Assembly (NCBI RefSeq): GCF_014298075.1
Contig: NZ_CP060418.1
Coordinates: 1,488,001 to 1,552,000 of the forward strand
Reading direction: 5' to 3'
DNA from: Enterobacter sp. JUb54
Lineage (GTDB): Bacteria; Pseudomonadota; Gammaproteobacteria; Enterobacterales; Enterobacteriaceae
DNA: 64,000 bases
The notes under the pieces are model-generated. The model saw only the letters and a list, made by a program, of their open reading frames with translations, did no database searches and was not told the origin of the DNA. Made by a program: the position numbers and the translations under genes. Each line of letters begins with the position of its first letter. Positions within the stretch are counted from its first letter, which is position 1. Positions 17,432 to 25,077 of this stretch are shown here, in pieces.

Positions 17432-19030
17432 TTAATTCAGTTTTACTTTCGAAAAATCGCTGCCCATCAGGCTCACGCTATAGCCCGTGACGTTGCTGCG
17501 CGTGGCGTAGAAGGTTTTGCCTGTTGCCAGAGTGATCCATGGTGCCTGCTGGTAAAAGATCTCCTGCGCCTGGCCATACAGTGCGGCACGCTGCTGCGGG
17601 TCGCTGACCAGAATCGCTTTTTTCACCAGCGCGTCATAGGACTTATCACACCAGCGGGCCACGTTAGAGCCGGTCTTAATATTATCACAGCTCAACAGGG
17701 TGCCGGCAAAGTTGTCCGGGTCGCCGTTGTCCGACATCCAGCCAAACAGCGCGCTGTCGTGCTCCCCTTTGCGCATGCCGGAAAGGTATTCGCCCCATTC
17801 ATAAGTCACGATGTTGGCCTTGATGCCCACTTTGCTCCAGTCGCTCTGGATCATTTCAGCAATGCGCCGCGAATTGGGGTTGTACGGCCGTTGCACCGGC
17901 ATTGACCACAGGGTCACTTCGGCCCCTTTTTCCAGCCCCGCCTGTTTCAGCAATGCTTTAGCCTTTTGCGGATCGTAATCGTAATCCGGCAGATCTTTCT
18001 TATAGCCGAGCATGTTTGCCGGCAGCGGCGATTTGGCGACGGCGCCAGAATCTAAAAATACCGCGCGGACGATCGCCTGTTTGTCGGTGGCGTAATTCAG
18101 CGCCTGACGCACCAGCACGTTATCAAACGGTTTTTTCTCGGTATTAAATGCCAGGTAGCCGACGTTGAGTGCTTCAACCGAATGTAGCGCCAGATCCTTA
18201 TTCCCTTTGATGACCGGGAACTGTACCGGCGACGGCGCCGGGATAATCTGGCATTCGTTGGTTTGCAGCTTCGCCAGACGCGTCTCGACGTTCGGGGTAA
18301 TAGAGAAGATCAGGTGTTTTGTCGGCACCTCGCCGTCCCAGTAATGCGGGTTGGCAATATAGCGAATCAACGAGTCGACTTTATATTGCTGCAGCGCGTA
18401 AGGCCCGGTGCCAATTGGCCAGGTATCGACGTACTCCGGCGTGCCTTTTTTCAGCATGGCGTCGCCATATTCCGCCGAAAGAATAGAGGCGAAATCCATC
18501 CCCCAGTCGGCGAGGAAGGCGGCATTCGGCTCCGCCAGCACAAACTGGACGTGGTAGTCGTCGACCTTTTTCACTTCTTTAATCAGCTTATCCAGACCGA
18601 CGTCGTGGAAATATTCATACTGCCCCTGCGACACGTTGTGGTACGGATGTTTGGCATCCTGCTGGCGCAGCACGGAGAACAGCACGTCATCGGCGTTAAA
18701 ATCGCGGGTCGGCGTAAAGTATTTGTTGCTGTTGAACTTCACGCCTTGACGCAGGGTGAAGGTCCAGGTTTTGCCATCCGGGGAAACGGTCCACGCGGTC
18801 GCCAGCGACGGAACCGGCGTGTTTTTCAGCGGATCGAAGGTAATCAGGCGGTTATACAGCACCTGAGAGCTGGCAACAAAAGAGGGGCCGGAGCTGGCAA
18901 TTTGCGGGTTAAAAGATTCCGGTGAAGCTTCAGAGCAATAAACCAGCGTATCGTTCCCGGCCGCCCATGCGGCACCCGCCGGTAGTAATGCGCTTAATGC
19001 CAGCGCAAGTAACGTTTTCCCTGTAGACAT
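17432..19030 (-). CDS. Orphan dipeptide/oligopeptide ABC transporter binding protein (DppA-like)
   Basis: A 532-aa SBP_bac_5 protein with a signal peptide (MSTGKTLLALALSALLPAGAAWA) and family blocks LVYCSEASPESFNPQ, KFNSNKYFTPTRDFNADDVLFS, GTGPYALQQYK and LWSMPVQRPYNPNSRRIAEMIQSDW. I place the start at ATG 19030 (AAGG upstream), not the TTG at 19048. No permease or ATPase is linked, so it probably feeds the core Dpp system, as E. coli MppA shares Opp. It closely resembles the second orphan at 56818-58410. The locus is absent from the E. coli K-12 equivalent. Confidence 0.9.
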   Translation of the reverse strand: MSTGKTLLALALSALLPAGAAWAAGNDTLVYCSEASPESFNPQIASSGPSFVASSQVLYNRLITFDPLKNTPVPSLATAWTVSPDGKTWTFTLRQGVKFNSNKYFTPTRDFNADDVLFSVLRQQDAKHPYHNVSQGQYEYFHDVGLDKLIKEVKKVDDYHVQFVLAEPNAAFLADWGMDFASILSAEYGDAMLKKGTPEYVDTWPIGTGPYALQQYKVDSLIRYIANPHYWDGEVPTKHLIFSITPNVETRLAKLQTNECQIIPAPSPVQFPVIKGNKDLALHSVEALNVGYLAFNTEKKPFDNVLVRQALNYATDKQAIVRAVFLDSGAVAKSPLPANMLGYKKDLPDYDYDPQKAKALLKQAGLEKGAEVTLWSMPVQRPYNPNSRRIAEMIQSDWSKVGIKANIVTYEWGEYLSGMRKGEHDSALFGWMSDNGDPDNFAGTLLSCDNIKTGSNVARWCDKSYDALVKKAILVSDPQQRAALYGQAQEIFYQQAPWITLATGKTFYATRSNVTGYSVSLMGSDFSKVKLN

Positions 19031-19365
19031 GGTTATAAACCTTATCAATTTGTTATATGTGTATTAAATGTATCCTAAATAATTCAGGCTGCATAAAGGC
19101 TCACAGAACCAGCTAACACAGATGCAGCCTGAAGTATGACGGGTATAACAGCACAGCATGATCCAACCGGCAAATAATCAATTGGCATCAGGTTATGCGC
19201 AATGCGGTGTTTTCGTTGATTAATTCAGCAACCCCTCCCTCCGGTTCGCAGAAGTTGTGAACTGCCTACAAAACCGGGAAAAAAACGTGCGATAACCGCC
19301 CTGCTTTTACCGCACGCTTGCGCCACCCGGTACACTCGGAAAATCGCAGACCAGTGAGGCTTCCC
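19031..19365. other. Intergenic stretch between divergent peptide-binding-protein and dehydrogenase genes
   Basis: It holds the 5' region of the leftward binding-protein gene, the short ERIC-like element at 19071-19147 and, near 19366, the GTGAGG ribosome-binding region of the aldehyde dehydrogenase. I see no other coding signal. Confidence 0.5.
19071..19147. repeat. Short (internally deleted) ERIC-like element
   Basis: 77 bp with the characteristic ERIC termini: TATCCTAAATAATTC on the left and GAAGTATGACGGGTATA on the right. Perfect 12-bp inverted arms (TTCAGGCTGCAT at 19083-19094 and ATGCAGCCTGAA at 19122-19133) lie inside. Full ERICs are about 127 bp; the conserved central portion is replaced by a ~27-nt loop. 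It would form a strong cruciform or RNA hairpin in the leader of the leftward gene. Confidence 0.72.
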
Positions 19366-20799
19366 ATGACAATAACCTGCACGTTATACACCAACGGCCA
19401 ATGGCACGATGCCGAAGGCCAGGCCACTTTCAGCCGCCACCATCCGCTGAGCGAAGAGACCGCTTCTGTCGCCTCTGCGGCAAGCCTTGCCGATGCCCGA
19501 CGCAGCGTCGAGGCCGCAGCAGCGGCCTTCCCGCAATGGCGTGACACGGCGCCAGTTGAGCGACGCCGTCTGCTGCTGGAAGCGGCGGAACAGCTACTGC
19601 TGCGCGAGGCGAAGTTTATCGCCGCCATGGCGGCAGAAACCGGCGCCACGGCCCACTGGGCCGGTTTTAACGTCCATCTGGCGGCCGATATTCTGCGTGA
19701 AGCGGCCGCCCTCACCACCCAGATCGAGGGCCAGGTCATTGCCTCAAACGTGCCGGGCAATCTGGCGATGGCGGTGCGTCAGGGCGCTGGCGTGGTGCTG
19801 GGCATGGCGCCGTGGAATGCGCCGTTGATCCTCGCCACCCGCGCCATTGCCACGCCGCTGGCCTGCGGAAACACGGTGATCCTTAAAGGCGCAGAAATAT
19901 CCCCCGCCAGCCAGGCGCTGATCGTCGACGCGCTGGCGGCAGCCGGGTTACCGGACGGAGTGGTGAACTATCTGACCTGCGCTCCGGCAGATGCCCCGGC
20001 GCTGGTCGAAGCGCTGATCGCCCACCCGGCGGTGCGTCGGGTCAATTTCACCGGTTCCACCGCAGTAGGCCGTATTATCGCCCGTACCTGCGGTCAGTAT
20101 CTGAAGCCGGCGGTGCTTGAACTGGGCGGCAAAGCCCCGCTGCTGGTGCTCGACGACGCCGACCTCGACCAGGCGGCGGCCGGGGCAATATTCGGGGCCT
20201 TTGCCAACGCCGGGCAGATCTGTATGTCGACCGAGCGGATCATCGTCGATGAGTCTATTGCCGAGGCGTTTATCGCGCTATTGAGCCGCCGGGCGGCAAC
20301 CCTGCCCGCCGGGCTGATAGGCCCGGTTGTCGATATGAAAACCGTGGCGCGCTGTAATGCACTGATTGACGATGCGCTGGCAAAAGGCGCGCGGCTGTTA
20401 ACCGGCGGTAAGGCCGACTCTCCACAGATGCAGGCCACCCTGCTTGATGGCGTCACCCGCGAGATGCGTATCTGGCAGGAAGAATCCTTCGGGCCGGTGA
20501 AAGCGATAATTCGCGTCAGGAGTGAACAAGAGGCGCTGGACGTCGCTAACGAAAGCGAATACGGGCTCTCGTCTGCGGTCTACAGCCGTGACAGCGCCCG
20601 GGCGTGGAACGTGGCTCAGGCGCTGCAAACCGGTATCTGCCATATTAACGGCCCCACCGTGCACGATGAGGCCCAGATGCCGTTTGGCGGCTGTAAAGCT
20701 TCGGGCTACGGGCGCTTCGGCGGTCGGGCAGGCATTGCTGAGTTTACCGAACTGCGCTGGATAACCCTGCAGACCCGCCCGCGCGAACTGCCGTTTTAA
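19366..20799 (+). CDS. NAD(P)-dependent aldehyde dehydrogenase (salicylaldehyde/vanillin DH-like)
   Basis: A 477-aa ALDH. Landmarks are APWNAPLILATRAIATPLACGNTVILKG (cofactor domain), FTGSTAVGRIIA, ELGGKAPLLVLDDADLDQA with the catalytic Glu, AGQICMSTER with the nucleophilic Cys, and ESFGPVKAII. The overall pattern (IEGQVIASNVPGNLAMAVRQ) is closest to aromatic-aldehyde dehydrogenases such as NahF and Vdh. The start at 19366 has GAGG upstream; 19318 gives an extra 16 residues without support. It converges on the pectin methylesterase, their stops being adjacent. The physiological aldehyde is not evident. Confidence 0.88.
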   Translation: MTITCTLYTNGQWHDAEGQATFSRHHPLSEETASVASAASLADARRSVEAAAAAFPQWRDTAPVERRRLLLEAAEQLLLREAKFIAAMAAETGATAHWAGFNVHLAADILREAAALTTQIEGQVIASNVPGNLAMAVRQGAGVVLGMAPWNAPLILATRAIATPLACGNTVILKGAEISPASQALIVDALAAAGLPDGVVNYLTCAPADAPALVEALIAHPAVRRVNFTGSTAVGRIIARTCGQYLKPAVLELGGKAPLLVLDDADLDQAAAGAIFGAFANAGQICMSTERIIVDESIAEAFIALLSRRAATLPAGLIGPVVDMKTVARCNALIDDALAKGARLLTGGKADSPQMQATLLDGVTREMRIWQEESFGPVKAIIRVRSEQEALDVANESEYGLSSAVYSRDSARAWNVAQALQTGICHINGPTVHDEAQMPFGGCKASGYGRFGGRAGIAEFTELRWITLQTRPRELPF

Positions 20800-22071
20800 T
20801 CATTCCGGCTGCGTGTGGTTAGCAAATTCCCATAGGCGGTTATAGGCCACATCATTCAGCTGACGTTCTGCGGCGATAGTGCCGCGGAACGGTCGCGACG
20901 TGGTTGCGGCAGCGCCCCACGGCGCAAGCTTATCGTAACTGCCGTCAATGGTGCTGTGCGCAATCACCAGTTGGCCATTGGCGGTATTGCCCGGCAGATA
21001 ACCGGTCTTCCCTGCTCCCTGATCCCAGGCGCGCCCCAGCTTCGCTTTAAACACCCCCTGATAGCCGCTATCGCCGGTAAAGCGGCTGTTCAGCACCAGG
21101 AAACCGTAGGGGTTGTCCGGCAAGGTGTTGGGCGCCAGCACATAGGCTTCCGGCGAGTGACGCGTAGAGACGGTATGGAAATGCACCCGATCAAACACCA
21201 CATTCGCCCGACCAAAGACATAATCAACATCCCCTTCGACGTAGCTGTCTTTGATATAAACCCGGCTGATCCGGTCGGTGACGGCGGCGTTACGTTGATC
21301 GCTGGTATTCAGGTAGAGGGTATCCTGACGCCCCAGCAGGCGGACGTTCTGCAGCTGGACCCGGTCGCCATCGGTGCGCAATGCCACGCCCTGGTGGGTT
21401 CCGCCATCGACGTTGTCGAGCAAGCTGTTCACGATGCTGATATTCGCCAGCTGAAAATCGGCGCTTTGCGCCCACATCACCGCCGCGCAGTTGGTACCAA
21501 TCATCGGGGTGGTCCGCTCGGCGCACAGCGCGTACTGGTACCAGGCTGGATCTCCCGGACGGTATTGCTGCTGCGCGTTAACCACCTGACGATAGCGTTG
21601 CGGCGAGAATTGTGAATCCAGCGGCAGTTCGATTCTCACCGCCTGGGGATCGGCCCCGCTGCCGTAGATGGTGACCGGCGGCGCGTCGGCCGGGATATAG
21701 ACCGTTTCGTGGTAGACGCCCGGCTCCACCCGAATGGTAATGCGCTGGCGATCGCCTGCCTGCTGGCGGAGTGCGGCATTTAACGCCTGCTGAACGCTGG
21801 TGTACGGGGCGCCGCTGTGGGCCACCCGCCACGGCGTGTCCTGTGCTTTCAGTACCTCCGGCGACGGCGTCCACGGGCCGTCAGGAGATGCTAATAAGCC
21901 GCCGCGCGCAAAATAGTTCGCCTGGGTAAAGGCGCTCGCTTCTGCGGCGGTGAGTAACGGGCGCGTTTCACTTCCACGTTCGCTTCCGCCTGGCGTCGGG
22001 GTTGAACATCCTTGCATAACGAAGGACATGCTAATCAACAGGGAGAGCGCAGGTATCGGGATCTTCGGCAT
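20800..22071 (-). CDS. Lipoprotein pectin methylesterase (PemB-like, CE8)
   Basis: A 423-aa carbohydrate esterase family 8 enzyme. A signal peptide ends in lipobox VMQGC (Cys22), indicating an outer-membrane lipoprotein like Dickeya PemB. The parallel beta-helix carries the catalytic blocks GRQDTLY (first Asp region), DVDYVFGRA (second Asp) and LGRAWD (Arg). It removes methyl esters from pectin or oligogalacturonides in the periplasm or at the surface. E. coli YbhC is a distant relative. It is a single leftward gene, with no linked pectate lyase visible, so it probably supports uptake of methylated oligomers. Confidence 0.92.
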   Translation of the reverse strand: MPKIPIPALSLLISMSFVMQGCSTPTPGGSERGSETRPLLTAAEASAFTQANYFARGGLLASPDGPWTPSPEVLKAQDTPWRVAHSGAPYTSVQQALNAALRQQAGDRQRITIRVEPGVYHETVYIPADAPPVTIYGSGADPQAVRIELPLDSQFSPQRYRQVVNAQQQYRPGDPAWYQYALCAERTTPMIGTNCAAVMWAQSADFQLANISIVNSLLDNVDGGTHQGVALRTDGDRVQLQNVRLLGRQDTLYLNTSDQRNAAVTDRISRVYIKDSYVEGDVDYVFGRANVVFDRVHFHTVSTRHSPEAYVLAPNTLPDNPYGFLVLNSRFTGDSGYQGVFKAKLGRAWDQGAGKTGYLPGNTANGQLVIAHSTIDGSYDKLAPWGAAATTSRPFRGTIAAERQLNDVAYNRLWEFANHTQPE

Positions 22072-22151
22072 TTATCGGGCACCATATATTATTGGAATGA
22101 ATGACCAATATTAATGAAATGCCGTTCCTTTAATCGTGCCGGGATCACGCT

Positions 22152-22925
22152 TTACGTTTCTGCTTCCACCCGCGCGCAAAAACTGGCAACCCTGTCAGCC
22201 AACGCGGCGGGGTTTTCCCAGGCCATCGAATGCCCGGCATCCGGCACCGTCAGCAAGGTAATACCCTCGGCCTGAACATCATCGGCTTCCTGGGCGGGTA
22301 ATGACAGCGCGCCGTAAATCAGGGCTTTGTGGCAGGTTAATTGTTGAAAACGGCTGAACCACGACGGCGCCACACCGGCTACCAGGCTGCTGGCCCCCCG
22401 CCATACCGCCCAGGGCGCGCTGTTTTGCAGACACCCGGCCCAGGGAGAGGTCTCTGCTGCCAGCATGTCGGCATAGCCGCTGGCGACAAATTCAGCTTCC
22501 GGTTGCGCGGCGATAGCCCGACTGAACATTCCGCCTCCGGCATACAGATTAGGCTCCGCCACCAGCAGGGCCAGAATGCGATCGCCGAGGTGCTCAGCCG
22601 CTTCGATGGCAATACTGCCACCCATGCTGTGGCCGTAGAGATAACAGCGGCTCAGTTGAAGATGATCGAGTAGCTCCACCACCACCTGGGCCTGCTGACC
22701 AGTACTGTAGCCAAACTGTGGAGGCTTATCGCTATAGCCATACCCCGGGAGATCGATCAGCAACGCCCGTCGCCCATGAAACGCCGGGTCGGTCACCACG
22801 CGGGGATAATCGTAGGAAGACGCGCAACCCAGGCCATGAATAAAGACCACCGGTTCGCCGCGCCCAGGGAGATCGAGCCAGCGCACTGTCGCGCCAGCCA
22901 GGGAGGAGAAAAAGCCGTTCATCAT
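22152..22925 (-). CDS. Alpha/beta-hydrolase, preceded by a LexA box
   Basis: A 257-aa cytoplasmic alpha/beta-hydrolase. Oxyanion-hole region VVFIHGLGCASSYDY, nucleophile elbow GHSMGGS (Ser ~98), and C-terminal His in VPDAGHSMAWEN are visible; an acid residue is expected near VQAEGITLL. The start is ATG 22925 or the adjacent ATG 22922, which has better spacing (7 nt) from GGAG. No substrate can be inferred. The notable point is a perfect LexA-type palindrome 20 nt upstream, within a plausible promoter (TTGGTA-18-TATGCT), suggesting SOS induction. Confidence 0.86.
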   Translation of the reverse strand: MMNGFFSSLAGATVRWLDLPGRGEPVVFIHGLGCASSYDYPRVVTDPAFHGRRALLIDLPGYGYSDKPPQFGYSTGQQAQVVVELLDHLQLSRCYLYGHSMGGSIAIEAAEHLGDRILALLVAEPNLYAGGGMFSRAIAAQPEAEFVASGYADMLAAETSPWAGCLQNSAPWAVWRGASSLVAGVAPSWFSRFQQLTCHKALIYGALSLPAQEADDVQAEGITLLTVPDAGHSMAWENPAALADRVASFCARVEAET

Positions 22926-22942
22926 ATCACTCCATCAGCATA

Positions 22943-22962
22943 GACTGTATTTTTATACAGTA
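22943..22962. promoter_or_regulatory. LexA (SOS) box upstream of the alpha/beta-hydrolase
   Basis: GACTGTATTTTTATACAGTA has the invariant CTGT-N8-ACAG, an AT-only spacer and flanking bases close to the consensus TACTGTATATATATACAGTA. It lies 18 nt from the hydrolase start, between possible -35 TTGGTA and -10 TATGCT on the minus strand. The neighbouring ortT ends at 22995 and is read away from its own promoter here, so the hydrolase is the obvious target. Confidence 0.72.
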
Positions 22963-22994
22963 CCAATATACTGATTGCCAGCGACTTTATAAGA

Positions 22995-23168
22995 TCAGAA
23001 CAGTGAGACCAGCAGCGCCATTGGGAAACTAAATGGCCATGTAGCACCGATCAACAAGGCCGCCAGCAGGCGGATAAATCGGCTTTCTTTGGTTAAAAAC
23101 CAGCTTATTATTGCGCAGATACATCCCATAACTGCGTAAAAGACCAGCATTTTCTGGTATAGGGTCAT
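22995..23168 (-). CDS. ortT: OrtT (YdcX), GhoT-family membrane toxin
   Basis: A 57-aa, two-helix inner-membrane protein of the GhoT/OrtT family: LYQKMLVFYAVMGCICAIISWFL is helix 1, FIRLLAALLIGATWPFSFPMALLVSLF the second half with the conserved ATWP motif. In E. coli OrtT is an orphan toxin that depolarises the membrane and promotes persistence under antibiotic or stringent stress; no GhoS-type antitoxin gene is adjacent here either. The start at 23168 follows GGAAGGA. Locus position between ydcY and patD matches E. coli. Confidence 0.9.
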   Translation of the reverse strand: MTLYQKMLVFYAVMGCICAIISWFLTKESRFIRLLAALLIGATWPFSFPMALLVSLF

Positions 23169-23347
23169 TCTTATTCCTTCCCTGACAAGCGCCATCAAGG
23201 TACATGCTTTATATACTCAAGCGGTACCAGACCATTCACATCACCACATAAATATTACGGTATTTAACGCCCAATTCATCCTTGTCTGATAGCACTTCCT
23301 TTCACCTCGTACTATACCTGTAGAGGCTTACTCATAAAGGTGGCGTT

Positions 23348-23443
23348 ATGGATGTTTCCAGCAAAACCGTAATTCTGATTAATGTCGGTGCAGCGTTTGC
23401 GCTTATCAGCCTGTTATCTGTTCGTTTTGGTTGGTTTTACTGA
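23348..23443 (+). CDS. yncL: YncL-like 31-residue membrane protein
   Basis: A 31-aa ORF (MDVSSKTVILINVGAAFALI, then SLLSVRFGWFY) with one transmembrane helix and an aromatic C-terminus. It matches the recalled E. coli stress-induced small membrane protein YncL (NVSSRTVVLINF... SMRFGWF) in length and pattern. AAAGGTGG lies 4-8 nt before the ATG, and an intrinsic terminator follows 20 nt after the stop, giving a compact monocistronic unit. Function is unknown; in E. coli such proteins accumulate under envelope or heat stress. Confidence 0.82.
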   Translation: MDVSSKTVILINVGAAFALISLLSVRFGWFY

Positions 23444-23463
23444 TTTACTCAGCAAAGAAACCT

Positions 23464-23493
23464 AAAAAAGCAGCCTCCATGGGCTGCTTTTTT
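23464..23493. terminator. Bidirectional intrinsic terminator
   Basis: AAAAAAGCAGCC pairs perfectly with GGCTGCTTTTTT around a short loop. It terminates yncL rightward and the small exported-protein gene leftward, whose last codons overlap the stem. Confidence 0.88.
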
Positions 23494-23812
23494 ACGATTT
23501 TATCGCGGCTGTTTTATCAACACTGGTCTGAGACTGGGCCTGTTGCACAGCAATAACCCGGTTATAATCAGGGTCATATTTAGGTAGCAAATTAACTTTT
23601 TCACTATCCCACTCTGCTGCAACGCAAATGGCTTCGCTGGCCCCTTGCTGTTCACAACCCCGAATATGCTGTGCCGGTAAATGACCGTATAGCAGTGCCG
23701 TGGCGCAGGCCACCGACAGGAGAAATACTATCTTTTTCAAAACAAGTTCAACGTTAAAGTAACAAATTATGATAAATGGTCGCATGCGGGTGTGTGCAAA
23801 GTCAAATTTCAA
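23492..23812 (-). CDS. Small exported protein of unknown function
   Basis: An open frame whose protein-like part starts with KKIVFLLSVACATALLYGHL, a signal peptide, followed by ~60 polar residues with two Cys (GCEQQG, AICVAAEW) that could form a disulfide. The ATG-initiated frame from 23785 (MRPFIIICYF) or 23812 puts an unusual 12-25 residue leader before the signal. Initiation at a TTG/CTG near 23732-23744 is possible, but no strong ribosome-binding site supports it. I do not recognise a family. It is read toward the shared terminator. Confidence 0.55.
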   Translation of the reverse strand: MKFDFAHTRMRPFIIICYFNVELVLKKIVFLLSVACATALLYGHLPAQHIRGCEQQGASEAICVAAEWDSEKVNLLPKYDPDYNRVIAVQQAQSQTSVDKTAAIKS

Positions 23813-24332
23813 ACGCTCTCTTTTCCGTTCAGTATCGGACTTGCCAGATATTTTTTAACATTTTGTCTACATTCTCTTTTTGGGACAATGCGCAATCACC
23901 GCCACTATTTCCTGCCAGCTAACCATTTCCGTTTAATTATGAAATGCGAATAATCTGTAAGCCTGAATAAAATTGGGTGCAATTGATTTTTTTAGTTTAA
24001 AAGCAACAGAGTCAACATGATGCAATATAAAAATGGTTATGGCGCTTCGAAAAACGCCCTCAATAAAGCTATGGACGTTGGCAAAAAAAACAATAACAAT
24101 GACAATTGCATGGGATATATTACGCTCATAAGCCCTTGCAACTCATGTTGTTAACGTCGTGACACAAACCCTCACAAAAATCGATACAGCGCAATAAGTT
24201 AGCACTACCTTGTTAATAAACTGTTGTAATAAAAATAGCGAAAAATAGTATTTGCCTTATTAGGCTTGCGAATTTATATTCAGGTGCGCTTTTTTCACTT
24301 TTTTAGTGTTCATTTTATTTTTGAGGTGGCTC
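23813..24332. other. AT-rich intergenic stretch
   Basis: Markedly more AT-rich than the core genome. The only ORF I can support weakly is the 45-codon frame at 24017-24154. No terminator, repeat or clear promoter is visible. Confidence 0.45.
24017..24154 (+). CDS. Putative 45-residue Cys-containing peptide
   Basis: An ATG-ATG start with a weak AGAG site gives a 45-aa peptide: Lys/Asn-rich N-half (MMQYKNGYGASKNALNKAMD, then VGKKNNNNDN) and a C-terminus CMGYITLISPCNSCC with four cysteines. Leader-plus-Cys-core layout recalls ribosomally made peptides, but no maturation, export or immunity gene is adjacent except the 40-aa membrane protein at 24333. It could be a chance frame in AT-rich DNA. 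Confidence 0.3.
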   Translation: MMQYKNGYGASKNALNKAMDVGKKNNNNDNCMGYITLISPCNSCC

Positions 24333-24455
24333 ATGTCCGGAATTATTGTGCTGGTTGTGGCGCTAATATTGCTGGTCCTTGCAGTATACAATCTTTATTC
24401 ATACATTCGCGAACGTCGTCACTCCACCCTGCCGACGAAAAAGAATAAACGCTAG
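24333..24455 (+). CDS. Small single-pass membrane protein (40 aa)
   Basis: A 40-aa ORF too short for routine calling: MSGIIVLVVALILLVLAVYN forms one transmembrane helix, followed by a basic cytoplasmic tail (LYSYIRERRHSTLPTKKNKR). The ribosome-binding site GAGGTG sits 4 nt before the ATG, the strongest one in this stretch. The helix-plus-basic-tail layout is that of the many enterobacterial small membrane proteins, often envelope-stress linked. Function is unknown. Confidence 0.72.
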   Translation: MSGIIVLVVALILLVLAVYNLYSYIRERRHSTLPTKKNKR

Positions 24456-24621
24456 CCTGAAATATCCACAACGTCATCATTGTCTCCCCAGGCTAAATAA
24501 TCTTGCCACGTTCCTTTTATCCACAATGAATCAGACAGTTACCCGGGAAAGTCATTTAATTGCTAGTAACAGCCCCCCTTCAAGGTGTGCTACTTATGTA
24601 AAACGGGCCTCCCGATAGGGT

Positions 24622-24650
24622 AAAAAAAACCCTGCATCATATGCAGGGTT
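24622..24650 (-). terminator. Minus-strand intrinsic terminator of a possible small RNA
   Basis: AACCCTGCAT pairs with ATGCAGGGTT (3-nt loop), followed on the minus strand by eight U's. No conventional minus-strand gene lies upstream, so a short RNA initiating near 24800 is implied. Confidence 0.65.
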
Positions 24651-24797
24651 CTTATGCAGGTCGCAGCTCTGGCAACCTCAAATTGGGTTACGCGCCCCAC
24701 CCGGCGCTTATCTCCGGCACTCACTGTGGCTTAGCTCTTGAAGGGGCATAAGAATCATCTCATATCTCTTCATATTTGTTTTAGCAATAACTGCCAT
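24622..24797 (-). ncRNA. Candidate small RNA (or short-ORF transcript)
   Basis: The minus-strand segment ending in the strong terminator has several local stems (GCGCC/GGCGC, AACC/GGTT). It may also encode a 29-aa hydrophilic peptide (24797-24708: MAVIAKTNMKRYEMILMPLQ onward). No convincing promoter or known sRNA match was recognised. Confidence 0.3.
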
Positions 24798-24829
24798 TGT
24801 GATTATTAGCAAGCTAATGAGCGTAGTGT

Positions 24830-25027
24830 GTGATAGTCTCACCGATGACAAAATGTTGGCCCGGAAGTCGGTTGTCCACCTTCAGCATCATTGCTATCCC
24901 CTTTTTCGCGGTTTCAGTGACTTTGCTGGTTCTGAGGGCTTTCAGAAGAGAACGAACATGCCTTATCATAGGTCGTGTATTGATGGCTTCTGACATTGTT
25001 AACACGGTCATTGGCCTCTCGCTGTAG
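24830..25027 (+). pseudogene. Probable decayed small membrane-protein gene
   Basis: This 65-codon frame encodes FSIIAIPFFAVSVTLLVLRAF, a membrane helix, then RRERTCLIIGRVLMASDIVN, another amphipathic segment. In another frame just upstream (24749-24860), SYLFIFVLAITAIVIISKLM is a further helix with no ATG. The arrangement suggests one frameshifted multi-helix membrane protein. There is no recognisable family, and chance hydrophobic frames cannot be excluded. Confidence 0.3.
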
Positions 25028-25077
25028 CGCGGACCCGGCAGCATAAGCCGTCTGCGATCCATGGATAGTTAAGGTAA

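Noticed and set aside
24749..24860. Hok-like toxin
   Set aside because: The spacing ITA...C superficially recalls Hok, but no start codon and no Hok C-terminal pattern are present.
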